The notes: generated by a model not told the origin, from the letters alone. Numbered from the stretch's first letter, positions 15,883-25,153 are shown. The stretch is 64,000 nt of DNA from JBNJGB01 sp051747385 (GCA_051747385.1 JBNJGB010000003.1:186001-250000), one strand, 5' to 3'. Translations and numbers: made by a program.

Positions 15883-17127
15883 TCAGAAGTCCCAGGAGAA
15901 GTCCGTGTACACGCCGAAGAGGTCCATGGCGTAGTCCCCGGCTTTGCCACAGGGGATGCAGAAGTCCTCCGGGTCCGGGTCGACCTCCACCTCGCCGAAG
16001 CGGTAGGCGCCGGCGAGGTTCACCTCCCACGGACCTCCGTCCCACCCGGCGCCGATGGTGATCGACTGGGTGTGGGTCGGCGGCGTGCCGAAGGCGGTGG
16101 GGTAGTCCGGGTTGTTGGCCTGACTGTCCAGCAGATAGCCCAGGCGGATCGGCAGCGTGGCGTCCGCAGTCGGGTGGAGGCGGTACTCGCCGCCCACGCG
16201 CACGGTCACGTTGTTCGACCAGCGGTTGATGTTCTTGATGGGAGCGCTGCCGCCGAAGTCGAAGTCCTGGTCGCCGTTCTGGCTGTTGAACGTGTACTGC
16301 ACGTCCAGGACCGCGCCGAAGTCGCCGAAGTCGCCCCGCGCGCCGAAGCCGAGCTGGGCCGGCAGCGTGAAGGTCCCCTCGACCTTGTCCACCTCGTTGC
16401 TGGCGAACATGAGGTCGCCGGTGTCCTCCAAGTCCACCTTGGCGATGGAGCGGAAGTTCAGGCCGAGCTTCAGGAAGTCCACGGGGTCCCACTGCAGGCC
16501 GATACGGAACGCCGGGAAGCTCGCCTCGCCCATGCGGGACGCGTTGCCGTCCAGCCCCGTGAGCTTGAAGTCGAAAGAGTTGTCCTGCTTCCGCTCCACC
16601 GAGGCGTAGATGACCCGGTAGCTGAGGCCGAGCTTGAGATTCCCCGGCAGGTTGATGCCGATCCCCGGCGACGCCTCGAAGAAGACCAGCGTCGTCTCGT
16701 CGGTGAGCTCGGATCCGCCGACCTCGTACTTGTAGCTGCCGCCCGCCGAGGCCACCGGGTAGATGCCGGCGCCGATCACGAGCCAGTCCGTGACGCGGCC
16801 GCCGCCGCCGACGAGCGGCATCGGGGCCACGGTCAGCTCCGAGCGCTTGCTCACGGCGTTCGAGTGAGGACTGGCCTGCAGGGTGCCGATGAGCATCCCG
16901 ACGTGGCCGAGGATGTTCCCCTTGTCTATGCCGGCGAGGCCGGCGGGGTTGTGGAACAGGGCGGAGCCGTCGTCGACGTAGCCGATCGCGGCTCCCCCCA
17001 TGCCCATGTGGCGGGCGGAGAAGAGGATCGGCGTGTCGTAGCCCGCCGCCAGGGCCGGCGAGGCCCCGGCGGCGGCCACGATCGTCGCGACGAGCGCCCC
17101 GCGCAGGGCATGTCGCGTGGAGCGCAT
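15883..17127 (-). CDS. FadL/OmpP1-family outer-membrane channel
   Basis: A 414-residue outer-membrane beta-barrel protein. A signal peptide ends near SPALA. The FadL hatch/NPA signature ALFHNPAGLAG is at residues 56-66, followed by alternating amphipathic strands and a C-terminal ...DFSWDF ending in Phe, the usual barrel-assembly signal. FadL proteins pass long-chain fatty acids or other hydrophobic molecules. Late in the sequence a CIPC pair sits in a predicted loop. The gene follows a Cys-rich lipoprotein gene by 10 bases, so the two form an operon and may act together at the outer membrane. Confidence 0.85.
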   Translation of the reverse strand: MRSTRHALRGALVATIVAAAGASPALAAGYDTPILFSARHMGMGGAAIGYVDDGSALFHNPAGLAGIDKGNILGHVGMLIGTLQASPHSNAVSKRSELTVAPMPLVGGGGRVTDWLVIGAGIYPVASAGGSYKYEVGGSELTDETTLVFFEASPGIGINLPGNLKLGLSYRVIYASVERKQDNSFDFKLTGLDGNASRMGEASFPAFRIGLQWDPVDFLKLGLNFRSIAKVDLEDTGDLMFASNEVDKVEGTFTLPAQLGFGARGDFGDFGAVLDVQYTFNSQNGDQDFDFGGSAPIKNINRWSNNVTVRVGGEYRLHPTADATLPIRLGYLLDSQANNPDYPTAFGTPPTHTQSITIGAGWDGGPWEVNLAGAYRFGEVEVDPDPEDFCIPCGKAGDYAMDLFGVYTDFSWDF

Positions 17128-17137
17128 CGTCGCCCTC

Positions 17138-17779
17138 CTACTCGCAGCCGGCGGTGTCGGTGTCGTCGCCCGTCAGCCCGCTGCAGGTGAAGAACGCGTC
17201 GTTGCAGTTGTCGGCCCGGCAGTCGGTGCAGGCCTGGCTGTCCGGCGCAGCGCCGCACTCGGCGAGGCACTCGTCGATGGCGCAGGAGATCAGCTCGGCG
17301 TAGCAGGTCGCGCAGTCCGACGTGATGCCGGTCCGGGCCTCGATCTCGGGCCGGGAGCACTCCACCGCGTCCGGCGCGGCGATGCAGTTCACGCCCTCCT
17401 CCTGGGCGACGGCCGTGACGGTCATCTGGGGTGGCGTGTCGCAGCCGTCGCCGCCGGGGCAGTCGGCGCACTGCTCGGTGGTGGGCTCGGTCGTGATGAT
17501 CTGGAAGTCGGCGGTGTTGGTGCAGGCGCCCTCACCGGTGGCGGTGTCGTCGTCGACGTCCTGCTCGGGGACGTCCTGCTCAGGGACGTCCTGCTCGGGG
17601 ACGTCCTGCTCGGGGACGTCCTGCTCGGGGACGTCCTGCTCGGGGACGTCCTGCTGGACGTCTTCGGTGACGTCGGGCGTGCCGCCGTTGTCGTCGCCGT
17701 CGTCGTCGCAGGCGATGAAGAGAAGGCTCGTCGCGGCCATGAACAGGCCGACAAGGAAGACGGGGTTCCGTCGGATCAT
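17138..17779 (-). CDS. Repeat-containing Cys-rich lipoprotein
   Basis: A 213-residue lipoprotein; the lipobox LFIAC places the acylated cysteine at residue 24, followed by acidic DDD, which may favour or block sorting depending on the organism. Residues about 40-75 are a perfect run of EQDVP pentapeptides, encoded by a 15-bp tandem repeat. The remaining part has about 14 cysteines in pairs such as CADC, CATC and CTDC, suggesting a disulfide-rich extracellular domain. GGAGA precedes ATG 17779. It is the first gene of an operon with the FadL-type channel. No known family is recognised; such lipoproteins are common in Myxococcota. Confidence 0.72.
   Translation of the reverse strand: MIRRNPVFLVGLFMAATSLLFIACDDDGDDNGGTPDVTEDVQQDVPEQDVPEQDVPEQDVPEQDVPEQDVPEQDVDDDTATGEGACTNTADFQIITTEPTTEQCADCPGGDGCDTPPQMTVTAVAQEEGVNCIAAPDAVECSRPEIEARTGITSDCATCYAELISCAIDECLAECGAAPDSQACTDCRADNCNDAFFTCSGLTGDDTDTAGCE
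17555..17659. repeat. 15-bp tandem minisatellite inside the lipoprotein gene
   Basis: Seven consecutive units of GACGTCCTGCTCGGG or close variants (one unit has CTCAGG, the last is partial) encode the EQDVP linker. A number change of any size keeps the reading frame. Confidence 0.9.
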
Positions 17780-17927
17780 GTCCGGTCTCCATTTGCTTGG
17801 CAGGTTGGGGGATGCTGATGCCCGGCAGTATGGCAAACATCCAGAGCTGCGCAAGCAGACCGGCAGGGTCCGTGAACCGCGGCGCGGCGGGAGATGGTTC
17901 GGGCGGCGCCGCGTCCCGGCGGCGGCC

Positions 17928-18866
17928 TCAGCGGCCGTCGTCCATCTGGGCCTTCAACTCCGCGTCGAGCAGCGCCGTGATCGATTCGCGGCGGGCCTCC
18001 AGATCGAAGCCGATGAACGCGATCGCGGTGTCACCCTCGACCGGGGTGTTGTCCCAGTCGAGCTGTCCGGGCATGCCGTTGACGCAGTGGGCGCGATCGT
18101 AGCTCTTGAGGACGCCCTTGAAGCGGGCGATCCGTCCGCCGGGCAGGTTGAGCAGCTGGTGGCCGAACAGCACGCGGTCGAAGCAGGGTACCTCCGTCCG
18201 GTAGACGAAGGCCTCGAACTCGGCCGGCGCGTCCTCGCCCCACTCGAGGTCCAGGATCGCCGGGCGGAACTCCTCCTCCAGGGGCGCCATGATCTCCTGG
18301 CGCCGGACCTGGCCCATGTAGGCGAGGAGCACCTTCCCGCGCGGGTGCCGCTCGCGCAGGGCGTCCCGGATCGCGGCCAGGTCGGCCTCGTGGGCCTTGT
18401 CGGTCTTGTTGACGATCACGACGTCCGCCACGGCCACCTGCCCCCAGAGCTGGGGCGCGAAGTGGCGGTCGTGGGCGTGGAAGGAGCCGGCGTCCAGGAC
18501 CGTCGTCGTGCGGCCGATGCGCGCGCGCTCGGCGATCTCGGGGTCCGCCGCGAGCTCCTTGGCGACCCGGCTGATGTGGGTGACGCCGCTGGTCTCGAGC
18601 CAGACGCGCCCGTGCCGTCCGGAGGTGACGAGCCGCCGCACGGCCTCGACGTAGCGGGCCGGCTGCTCCTCGACGGAGACGCCGGAGATCTGGACCACGT
18701 GCGCGCCGCTGGCGCGGAGCATATCGGCGTCGAAGCCCTGCTCGGCGTACTCGCCGACGACCACGGCGGGCTGGCCCTCGATGGTGGGGCCCTCGACCAG
18801 GTGGCGCAGGACGGTGGTCTTCCCGGATCCGAGGATGCCGGTGACGACGTTCAGGGTGACGGACAT
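17928..18866 (-). CDS. CobW/G3E-family P-loop GTPase lacking the CxCC motif
   Basis: A 312-residue protein with GILGSGKTT (Walker A, 10-18), LETSG (Walker B region), NKTD (guanine specificity) and a CobW C-terminal domain from about residue 205. G3E GTPases act as metal chaperones or metal-insertion factors for zinc, cobalt or nickel. The CxCC metal-binding motif normally found after the first beta strands is replaced by QISGVSVEEQ near residue 60, so metal handling must differ or be absent. It is divergent from nadA with 164 bases between; that spacer holds a long hairpin. Metal or cofactor supply to NadA is possible but unsupported. Confidence 0.78.
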   Translation of the reverse strand: MSVTLNVVTGILGSGKTTVLRHLVEGPTIEGQPAVVVGEYAEQGFDADMLRASGAHVVQISGVSVEEQPARYVEAVRRLVTSGRHGRVWLETSGVTHISRVAKELAADPEIAERARIGRTTTVLDAGSFHAHDRHFAPQLWGQVAVADVVIVNKTDKAHEADLAAIRDALRERHPRGKVLLAYMGQVRRQEIMAPLEEEFRPAILDLEWGEDAPAEFEAFVYRTEVPCFDRVLFGHQLLNLPGGRIARFKGVLKSYDRAHCVNGMPGQLDWDNTPVEGDTAIAFIGFDLEARRESITALLDAELKAQMDDGR

Positions 18867-18927
18867 GCGGGGCTCCGGCGCGGGGGTGGGGCGGCGCTCG
18901 CGCGACCGCCCGCGGGATTATCCACGA

Positions 18928-18957
18928 GGGGCTCCCGGTTTGCGAACCAGGAGCCCC
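18928..18957. promoter_or_regulatory. Hairpin between divergent cobW-like and nadA genes
   Basis: GGGGCTCC and GGTT pair with AACC and GGAGCCCC around a TGCG loop, giving twelve pairs with one mismatch. It lies between divergent genes, so it is more likely an operator or leader structure than a terminator. A near-consensus DnaA box, TTATCCACG, is at 18918-18926. Confidence 0.45.
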
Positions 18958-19030
18958 CGCCCGTGAATTCGCTTGGACTTCCGGCGGCGGGTGGCTATCC
19001 ATCGAGGGCACGCCGCCCACGGAGGTGCAC

Positions 19031-20410
19031 ATGAACCGCGGCACAGAGACGCACCAGGGATCGCATCGGCACGTCGAAATGGATCGATCGATGCAGTCGA
19101 GCGGCATCACCCTGGAGCCGGGGATGCCCATCTGCCAGACGGATCTCCCCCTGGACTGGTACCAGGAGGAGTTCGAGCCGTACGCGGAGGAGTACCTGGC
19201 GCTGCCCGATCGGACGCCGGAGACGGTGCTGCCGTGGATGGACAGCTACATCGTCCCGGCCCTCGATCACTTCGACGGCCGCATCATGCTGATGGCCCAC
19301 TACTACATGGGCGGCGAGATCGTGAAGCTGGTCGAGCGGTACGGGGGGCACATCGCCGACTCCTACGCCCTGGCGCGCCAGGCGGAGCTGCACCCGGAGT
19401 ACGAGATCTTCGTGGAGTCGGCCGTCCACTTCATGGCGGAGACCATCTCGCTGCTGAAGCACGACCACCAGGACGTGTGGATCACGAACCCCAAGTCCGG
19501 CTGCACCATGGAGGCCCTCGCGAAGGAGGGGATGGTCGAGCCCGTCTTCGACGAGCTGCACGGGCGGTACGGCGACGACCTGCTGGTGGTCTGCTACATG
19601 AACACCAGCGGTCGCCTGAAGGCCATGGCGGGCCGGACCGGCGGCGCCGTCTGCACCAGCTCGAACGCCGGCGTCATCATGCGCTGGGCCCGGGAGCAGG
19701 GGCGGAAGATCCTCTTCATCCCGGACCGGCACCTGGGCGAGAACTCCGGCCGCGAGGTGGGGATCGGTCCCGACGCCATGTTCACCTGGCCCGGCGGCTG
19801 GGAGGGCAGCCGGATGAGCGTGGACGACCTGTCCGCGGCGGAGCGCCGGCGCCTCGACGAGTCCGAGCTGATCCTCTGGGGCTCCTTCTGCGGCGTCCAC
19901 ACGGTCTTCCAGCCCGGCCACGTCGAGTGGTGGCGCGAGCGCGGCTACCGCGTGCTGGTCCACCCCGAGTGCACCCACGAGGTCGTGCGGGTCGCCGACG
20001 GCTCGGGCTCCACGAACTACCTGTGGAAGGAGATCATGGAGGCCCCGGCGGGCTCGAAGGTCGCCGTCGGCACCGAGGGGCACTTCGTCCGCAACGCCGC
20101 CGAGCAGGCCGAAAAGCGCGGCGTCCGGGTCGTGAACCTCGCCGACGTGGACGACCCCCGCTTCCCGTCCATGGGCTGCGGGTGCGCGACCATGTCCCGG
20201 AACGACCCTCCGCACCTGGTGGCCATCCTGGACCTCCTGCGACAGGGCAGGGCGCCGGAGCTGAACCACGTGCTCCCGGGCGACGTCGTCGACGAGCAGA
20301 CGGGCTGGCGCGAGCGCCTGGCCGCCGAGGATCGCGCCACCATCGCGCGGGACGCCCGCCGGTCGCTCCAGAAGATGATCGAGCTGACCGAGGCCGCAAG
20401 GAAGGGCTGA
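19031..20410 (+). CDS. nadA: Quinolinate synthase
   Basis: A 459-residue NadA, an oxygen-sensitive [4Fe-4S] enzyme that condenses iminoaspartate with dihydroxyacetone phosphate to quinolinate in NAD synthesis. GGAGG at 19021-19025 points to ATG 19031. Cluster cysteines are visible as SGCTMEA (C158), SFCGVH (C287) and GCGC (C383/C385). Substrate-binding blocks AHYYMGG, VHFMAET, YMNTSG, PDRHLG and HPECTHE are in the expected order. It is longer than the E. coli enzyme (347), with an N-terminal extension. No nadB or nadC is adjacent. An intrinsic terminator follows. Confidence 0.92.
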   Translation: MNRGTETHQGSHRHVEMDRSMQSSGITLEPGMPICQTDLPLDWYQEEFEPYAEEYLALPDRTPETVLPWMDSYIVPALDHFDGRIMLMAHYYMGGEIVKLVERYGGHIADSYALARQAELHPEYEIFVESAVHFMAETISLLKHDHQDVWITNPKSGCTMEALAKEGMVEPVFDELHGRYGDDLLVVCYMNTSGRLKAMAGRTGGAVCTSSNAGVIMRWAREQGRKILFIPDRHLGENSGREVGIGPDAMFTWPGGWEGSRMSVDDLSAAERRRLDESELILWGSFCGVHTVFQPGHVEWWRERGYRVLVHPECTHEVVRVADGSGSTNYLWKEIMEAPAGSKVAVGTEGHFVRNAAEQAEKRGVRVVNLADVDDPRFPSMGCGCATMSRNDPPHLVAILDLLRQGRAPELNHVLPGDVVDEQTGWRERLAAEDRATIARDARRSLQKMIELTEAARKG

Positions 20411-20430
20411 GGACTGCCCTTTTCGGACGA

Positions 20431-20472
20431 ACGAAGGCCCGAGCGATGGAGCCGACCGGGCCTTCTTCGTTC
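20431..20472 (+). terminator. Intrinsic terminator after nadA
   Basis: GAAGGCCCG (20433-20441) pairs with CGGGCCTTC (20457-20465), followed by TTCGTT. It lies between converging nadA and the Cys-rich lipoprotein gene and probably serves nadA. Confidence 0.75.
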
Positions 20473-20480
20473 CGGGGGCC

Positions 20481-21965
20481 CTAGAAGTCGTCCACGTCGG
20501 TGTCGGGCGCGGTGTCGGGCGCGGTGTCGGCGTCCGTGTCGGGCGTGACGTCCACGTCGGTGTCGGGCGCGGTGTCGGGGGTGACGCCCACGTCGGTGTC
20601 GGGCACCGGGCCCTCGTCCGGGGTCGGCCCGACGTCGATGTCCTCGATGGTCTCCGTGTCCACGACCTCGCCGTCCTGGACGTCGGGCACGTCCTCGACG
20701 ACGTCGGGCACCGGCTCCACGAACTCGGGCTCCTCGTCCACCGGCGGCGGGGGGTCGACGTGGGGGCACTCCAGGGGGAACTCGCCGTTCGGGTCGGTGC
20801 CGGTCGCGCCGCAGTCGTACCAGCCCTGTCCGTCGGCGCCTTCCGGATCCCAGCCGCAGCTCCCCTCGCACTGCTCGGAGCCGAGCTGGCCCTCCGAGCA
20901 GAACCACAGGGTGCTGCCGTCGCAGCAGCCCACCACCGTGACGCCCTCGCAGGGATCCGCGACGCACTGGCCCTCGGCCGTGCAGGCCTGGCCGTCGCCG
21001 CAGGTGCCGCAGCTCTCGCCGCAGGCGTTCTCGCCGCACTCGAGGCCCTCGCAGGAGCAGACCTCGCACTGGTTCGCCTCGCAGAACTCGCCCTCGCCGC
21101 AGGCGCCGCACGAGTCGCCGCAGCCGTCGTCGCCGCACGCCTTGCCGTCACAGGAGCAGGCCACGCACTGGCCGGCGTCGCAGACCTGACCTTCGCCGCA
21201 GGTGCCGCAGGCCTCGCCGCAGGCGTAGCCGCACTCGCGCTCCGCGCACGACTCGGAGCAGGCCTCGCCGGGGCAGAGGTACGGGACGGAGCCGCCGGGA
21301 TCGCCCATCTCCTCGGCGGCGCAGTCGAAGAATCCCTCCTCGCCGTTCCAGCCGCAGGTGCCGCCGTCGGCGAAGCACTCGAGCTGCTGGACCTGGCCCT
21401 CCTCGCACCAGACCACGGCGCCCTGGTCCGTGCAGCAGCCCTCGAAGGAGAGCTCGTCGCAGGACCAGGCCGGGTCGCCCCCGGTCGTGCACTGCCCCGC
21501 CTCGTTGCAGGTCTCCTCCCCACTGCAGGTGCCGCAGGAGTTGCCGCAGCCGTCTTCGCCGCACTCCCGCCCGTCGCACTGCGCCGGCGTGGGCGCGCCC
21601 CCGCCGCAGGCGCCGTCCGCGCACGCCTGCTCCTGGAGGCAGACGTCGGTGTCACACGGCGTGCCGTCCGGCAGATCGCCGATGACGCACACGCCGTCGT
21701 TGCCGCAGACCGCCCCCCGGCAGGCGCCCGTCGCGAGCCCGTCGCACTGATCGTCCGTCGTGCACGGCGTGGGCTCCAGGGTCGTGTCCTCGGTGGCGTC
21801 CTCCCCGGGTGCCGGCGTGTCGCCGCCCGTGCCGTCGCGGGCCCCGCCGCCCTCGTCGCCGGAGGCGTCGACCGTGGGTAGCCCGCCGCCGTCGTCGTCG
21901 GAGTCACAGGCGGCCAGCGCGAGCGCCAACGCGGCCAGATACGCGATCCAGTGCACCCTGCGCAT
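20481..21965 (-). CDS. Large Cys-rich lipoprotein with Asp/Thr/Pro tail
   Basis: A 494-residue secreted lipoprotein. The lipobox ALAAC puts the acylated cysteine at residue 20. A Gly/Asp-rich linker is followed by about 300 residues of EGF-like or Dickkopf-like Cys repeats, many of the form CG.DGCG.SCG.C..G..C, and then an acidic low-complexity C-terminus of TPDTD-type repeats. This architecture is typical of surface lipoproteins in Myxococcota and Bradymonadales; a specific function is not known. Start 21965 begins the signal peptide directly. The Cys modules may bind polysaccharide or act in adhesion, which is inference. Confidence 0.75.
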   Translation of the reverse strand: MRRVHWIAYLAALALALAACDSDDDGGGLPTVDASGDEGGGARDGTGGDTPAPGEDATEDTTLEPTPCTTDDQCDGLATGACRGAVCGNDGVCVIGDLPDGTPCDTDVCLQEQACADGACGGGAPTPAQCDGRECGEDGCGNSCGTCSGEETCNEAGQCTTGGDPAWSCDELSFEGCCTDQGAVVWCEEGQVQQLECFADGGTCGWNGEEGFFDCAAEEMGDPGGSVPYLCPGEACSESCAERECGYACGEACGTCGEGQVCDAGQCVACSCDGKACGDDGCGDSCGACGEGEFCEANQCEVCSCEGLECGENACGESCGTCGDGQACTAEGQCVADPCEGVTVVGCCDGSTLWFCSEGQLGSEQCEGSCGWDPEGADGQGWYDCGATGTDPNGEFPLECPHVDPPPPVDEEPEFVEPVPDVVEDVPDVQDGEVVDTETIEDIDVGPTPDEGPVPDTDVGVTPDTAPDTDVDVTPDTDADTAPDTAPDTDVDDF

Positions 21966-22030
21966 GGTTCGAACCTCGGTGGACGATCGGGGGATCCGCC
22001 GGGCGCGCCGACGATGGGCGGAAGAGGCGA

Positions 22031-22060
22031 ACTCTAGACGGGGCTCGAACCGCTTTGCAA
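22031..22060 (-). promoter_or_regulatory. Possible sigma70-type promoter for the Cys-rich lipoprotein
   Basis: On the bottom strand TTGCAA (22055-22060) and TAGAGT (22031-22036) are 18 bases apart and lie 66 bases upstream of the lipoprotein start. Each hexamer matches four of six consensus bases. Confidence 0.4.
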
Positions 22061-22144
22061 GGCGAGACCCGTGACGCGCTCGAACCCGCTGGTCCTGCCG
22101 GCGCGCAGCGTCTACCATCAGCTGCCCGCGCCGGAGCGCTGCCC

Positions 22145-23983
22145 ATGATCCCACGCGACGCCGTCCGCTATCGCCCCATCATCGGGTGTGCCCTGAGTGA
22201 CGACGGCCGCCGCGTGGCGGTGTCGGTCCCGCGACTCGTGGCGGCGTTCGACGCTCGCGTCCCGTCGCTGTACGTGCGGGACCTGGACGGGCCGGAGCGC
22301 TGGCGCCGCCTGGGGGACGGCGACACCTCCTGGTTCGGGCCGGTCTTCGCGCCGGACGGCCGGCGCCTCGCGACCTGGCGGGACACGAAGGAGGGCTTCG
22401 AGGCCCTCCTGTTCGACCTGGACCGGCCGGAGGCCGTGCCGAAGTCGCTCGGGGACCTCCCGCCGGGCGCGGGCGCCCTGAAGTGGCGAGGCCGGGACGA
22501 CGGGCCCACCTGCCTCGGGGACGACGCCGACGGCTGGCGGAGGGTGTGGGCCCTCGGGGGGCCGGACGTGTGCGCGACGCCGCTCACGCCGGCCGGGCTC
22601 CACGTGGCGGACTACGCTCTCCGGCCCGACGGGGAGCGCATCGCGTGGCTCCACATCCCGCGGAGGGACGATCCCGCCATGGAGCACCCGCCGCTGCACG
22701 TGTCGGACGGGGAGGGCGACGACACGAGGGCTCTCCCGGTGCCGGGGCGCCCGGTCGGCTACCTCTCCTGGTCCCCCGACGGGCGCTGGGTGGCCTACGT
22801 GGCCCGGCGCGCCGGCCATCGCTTGAGCACCGCGCGCCTCTGGGTCGTCGACCCCAGCGGGTGGCCTGGCGATCCCGACGCCGCGCGCTGCCTCACCCCC
22901 GACCTCGAGGGGTGGATCACCGGGTTCGACTGGCTTCCGGACGGCCGCGGCGTGGTCCTGGCCGTGGTCGAGGGGACCTACGGCCGACTGTACCGCGTCG
23001 ACCTGGACGGGCGGGCCACGCCCCTCGGCCCTCGGCGGACCTACCTGAGCGCGCCGCACGTGGACCGCGCTGGCGGGCGCCTCCTCTTCCTCCGCCAGGA
23101 CGGGGATCGCCCCCAGCGACTGCGCCTCCTCGAGCCCGGCGCCTCCCGCAGCCGCGCCGTGTCGCGCTTTCACCGCGGGCTGTCGCGCGTGTCCCAGCGC
23201 CCGGCGGAGACCGTGACCTGGACGGCGGCGGACGGCACGCGCCTGGACGGAGTCCTCCTGCGCCCGGATGGGGGCGGGCCGGCGCCGCTCCTGGTCTGGC
23301 TGCACGGCGGCCCGGCCGAGGGGATCGCCCGGACGTACTCCCCCTACTTCCAGGTGTTCGCCCACGCCGGGTTCGCGGTGTTCGCGCCCAACTACCGGGG
23401 CTCCACGGGGCGCGGGGACGCTTTCCTGCGCGCGAACGTCGGCGACCTGGGCGGCGCGGACGCCGAGGACGTCCTGTCCGGCGCCGACCGCCTCGTGCAG
23501 ATGGGCGTGGCCCACCCGGAGCAGACAGCCCTGGTGGGCTGGTCGTACGGCGGCACCCTGGCGCTGCACGCCGCCCGCCGGAGCGCCGTCCCGCGGGTCC
23601 TCGCGGTCGGGGCGCCGGTGGTGGACTGGGTGTCGTTCTTCGGGGCCCCGCGGCTTCCCCTGGTCTACCGCGAGTACTTCGAGGGCCCCCTGTGGGAGGA
23701 TCGCTGCCCCTACGACGAGGCGTCGCCCATCACCTGGATCGGGTCGGTGGACGTGCCCACCCTGGTGCTCCACGGCGGCGCGGACGGCATGGTGCCGGTG
23801 TCCCAGTCCCGGCTGCTGTATCGCAGCCTGAAGGCGCGGGGCGTGGAGACCGACCTCATGGTCTATCCGGGCGGCGGGCACGTCCTGACCCGGCCCTCGG
23901 CCGTGACGGACATGCTGGCGCGCATCCTCTGCTGGTGCGGCCCGCGCGTGGGGCTGCCCGTCGAGCAGGCGGAGCGTCTATGA
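22145..23983 (+). CDS. Prolyl oligopeptidase-family serine peptidase (S9C-like)
   Basis: A 612-residue cytosolic peptidase. The N-terminal 360 residues form a beta-propeller with PDGR-type blade motifs (FAPDGRRLATW, LSWSPDGRWVAYV). The C-terminal alpha/beta hydrolase domain has HGGPAEG (oxyanion), the nucleophile GWSYGG (S467), the acid in GGADGMVP (D547) and GGGHVL (H579), the full S9 triad. Such enzymes release dipeptides or acylated amino acids. There is no signal peptide. The end overlaps the convergent LysM-MepA gene by six bases (the stops form CTATGA). Confidence 0.88.
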   Translation: MIPRDAVRYRPIIGCALSDDGRRVAVSVPRLVAAFDARVPSLYVRDLDGPERWRRLGDGDTSWFGPVFAPDGRRLATWRDTKEGFEALLFDLDRPEAVPKSLGDLPPGAGALKWRGRDDGPTCLGDDADGWRRVWALGGPDVCATPLTPAGLHVADYALRPDGERIAWLHIPRRDDPAMEHPPLHVSDGEGDDTRALPVPGRPVGYLSWSPDGRWVAYVARRAGHRLSTARLWVVDPSGWPGDPDAARCLTPDLEGWITGFDWLPDGRGVVLAVVEGTYGRLYRVDLDGRATPLGPRRTYLSAPHVDRAGGRLLFLRQDGDRPQRLRLLEPGASRSRAVSRFHRGLSRVSQRPAETVTWTAADGTRLDGVLLRPDGGGPAPLLVWLHGGPAEGIARTYSPYFQVFAHAGFAVFAPNYRGSTGRGDAFLRANVGDLGGADAEDVLSGADRLVQMGVAHPEQTALVGWSYGGTLALHAARRSAVPRVLAVGAPVVDWVSFFGAPRLPLVYREYFEGPLWEDRCPYDEASPITWIGSVDVPTLVLHGGADGMVPVSQSRLLYRSLKARGVETDLMVYPGGGHVLTRPSAVTDMLARILCWCGPRVGLPVEQAERL

Positions 23984-25153
23984 GCAGTCCTCGTTGTCGT
24001 CGGGGCACTTGAAGCGGATGTGATAGTGGTTGGCGTGCCCGGGCTCGTGGCGGACGACGCCCCGGAGCGCCCGCTTGCCGCGCGGATACTGGAACATGTA
24101 GCGGAGGACCTCCTCGGAGGCCTTCCCGTGCTCCTTGGCCCACTGGTAGACCTTCTTCTGCACGCCGTAGTCGAGGAAGATGTACTCGACGCGGCTCTCC
24201 GCCTCCGAGGTGCCGACGAGCCGCTTCAGGAGCCGCCAGTTCGCCGGCATGATCAGCTCGTGGCGGAGCGCGGAGATGAACGCCTTGGGCCCGTCGCCGT
24301 CCTGGCCCTCGAACCAGAAGCCCAGGTCTACGTCGCGTCCGGACTGGTGGCTCCGGTGGCCGGCGAGCTGGCCACCGTCGTGGTCCGAGATGTCGCCCAC
24401 GGCGATGTCGTGCAGGGAGCCGAACTTCCGGCGGACGTGCGCGATGGCGTCCAGGAGGGCGGAGATGGTCTCGTTCGTGCCGTACGAGTTCCGCGGCCGC
24501 CGCCGGTAGTAGCCCGGGCCGGACGGGAGCTGCTCGGCGTTGACCAGCTTGCCCCGATAGGCGCGCCCGACGGTCTTGCTCTCCGTCTCCGGCCCGTCCT
24601 TGTACAGGGTCAGCCGCTGGCCGATCTGGAGCCGCCGCGGATCCACGCCAGGGTTGAGGCGCTTGATCTGTTTCCAGCTCATGTCGTATCGGCGGGCGAT
24701 CTTCCCGAGGGTGTCGCCGGCCTCGATGGAGTAGACGAACTTCCGCCGGGGTCGCACGGGCAGGCGCTGGATGACCTTCAGCTTCTGGCCGGCCCGGATC
24801 GTGGTTCCGCGGAGCTTGTTTCGCTTCTGGATGGCGGCCACGGAGTCGCCGTAGCGCTCTGCGATGACCCCCAGGTTCTCACCCGGGAGCACCGTGTGCC
24901 GGACCACCCGGGCCCCGCCCTCGCGCCGGGGCCCCTCGCAGGCCGGGATGGTGAGCTCCTGGCCGGCGAGGATGAGGTCGCCGTCCAGGTCGTTGGCCTC
25001 CCGTAGCTCCCGTACAGAGCAGCGGGTCTTCGCGGCGATGGCGCCGAGCGTCTGCCCGTCCTGCACCGTGTGGGTGCGGGCGTCCGCGCGCGGCGTGGCG
25101 AGGAGCAGGAGGAGCAGGGACGAGACTGCGGCGGCTTGGACGTGTGTTCTCAT
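23978..25153 (-). CDS. LysM-containing MepA-like murein endopeptidase
   Basis: A 391-residue secreted cell-wall enzyme. A signal peptide is followed by three LysM peptidoglycan-binding domains (about 28-71, 86-128 and 141-184), each with the GDTLG-IA..Y or equivalent core. The C-terminal domain is of the M74/LAS type: SHQSGRDVD (H269, D276) and HANHYH (H376, H378) supply the zinc ligands of MepA-type penicillin-insensitive DD-endopeptidases. The enzyme probably cleaves peptide cross-links during wall growth or remodelling. ATG 25153 begins the signal peptide; the frame is open a further 26 codons but those are basic and unlikely. It converges with the S9 peptidase. Confidence 0.85.
   Translation of the reverse strand: MRTHVQAAAVSSLLLLLLATPRADARTHTVQDGQTLGAIAAKTRCSVRELREANDLDGDLILAGQELTIPACEGPRREGGARVVRHTVLPGENLGVIAERYGDSVAAIQKRNKLRGTTIRAGQKLKVIQRLPVRPRRKFVYSIEAGDTLGKIARRYDMSWKQIKRLNPGVDPRRLQIGQRLTLYKDGPETESKTVGRAYRGKLVNAEQLPSGPGYYRRRPRNSYGTNETISALLDAIAHVRRKFGSLHDIAVGDISDHDGGQLAGHRSHQSGRDVDLGFWFEGQDGDGPKAFISALRHELIMPANWRLLKRLVGTSEAESRVEYIFLDYGVQKKVYQWAKEHGKASEEVLRYMFQYPRGKRALRGVVRHEPGHANHYHIRFKCPDDNEDCS

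Noticed and set aside
17555..17659. CRISPR array
   Set aside because: Units are 15 bp, directly tandem without spacers, and in frame with a lipoprotein gene.
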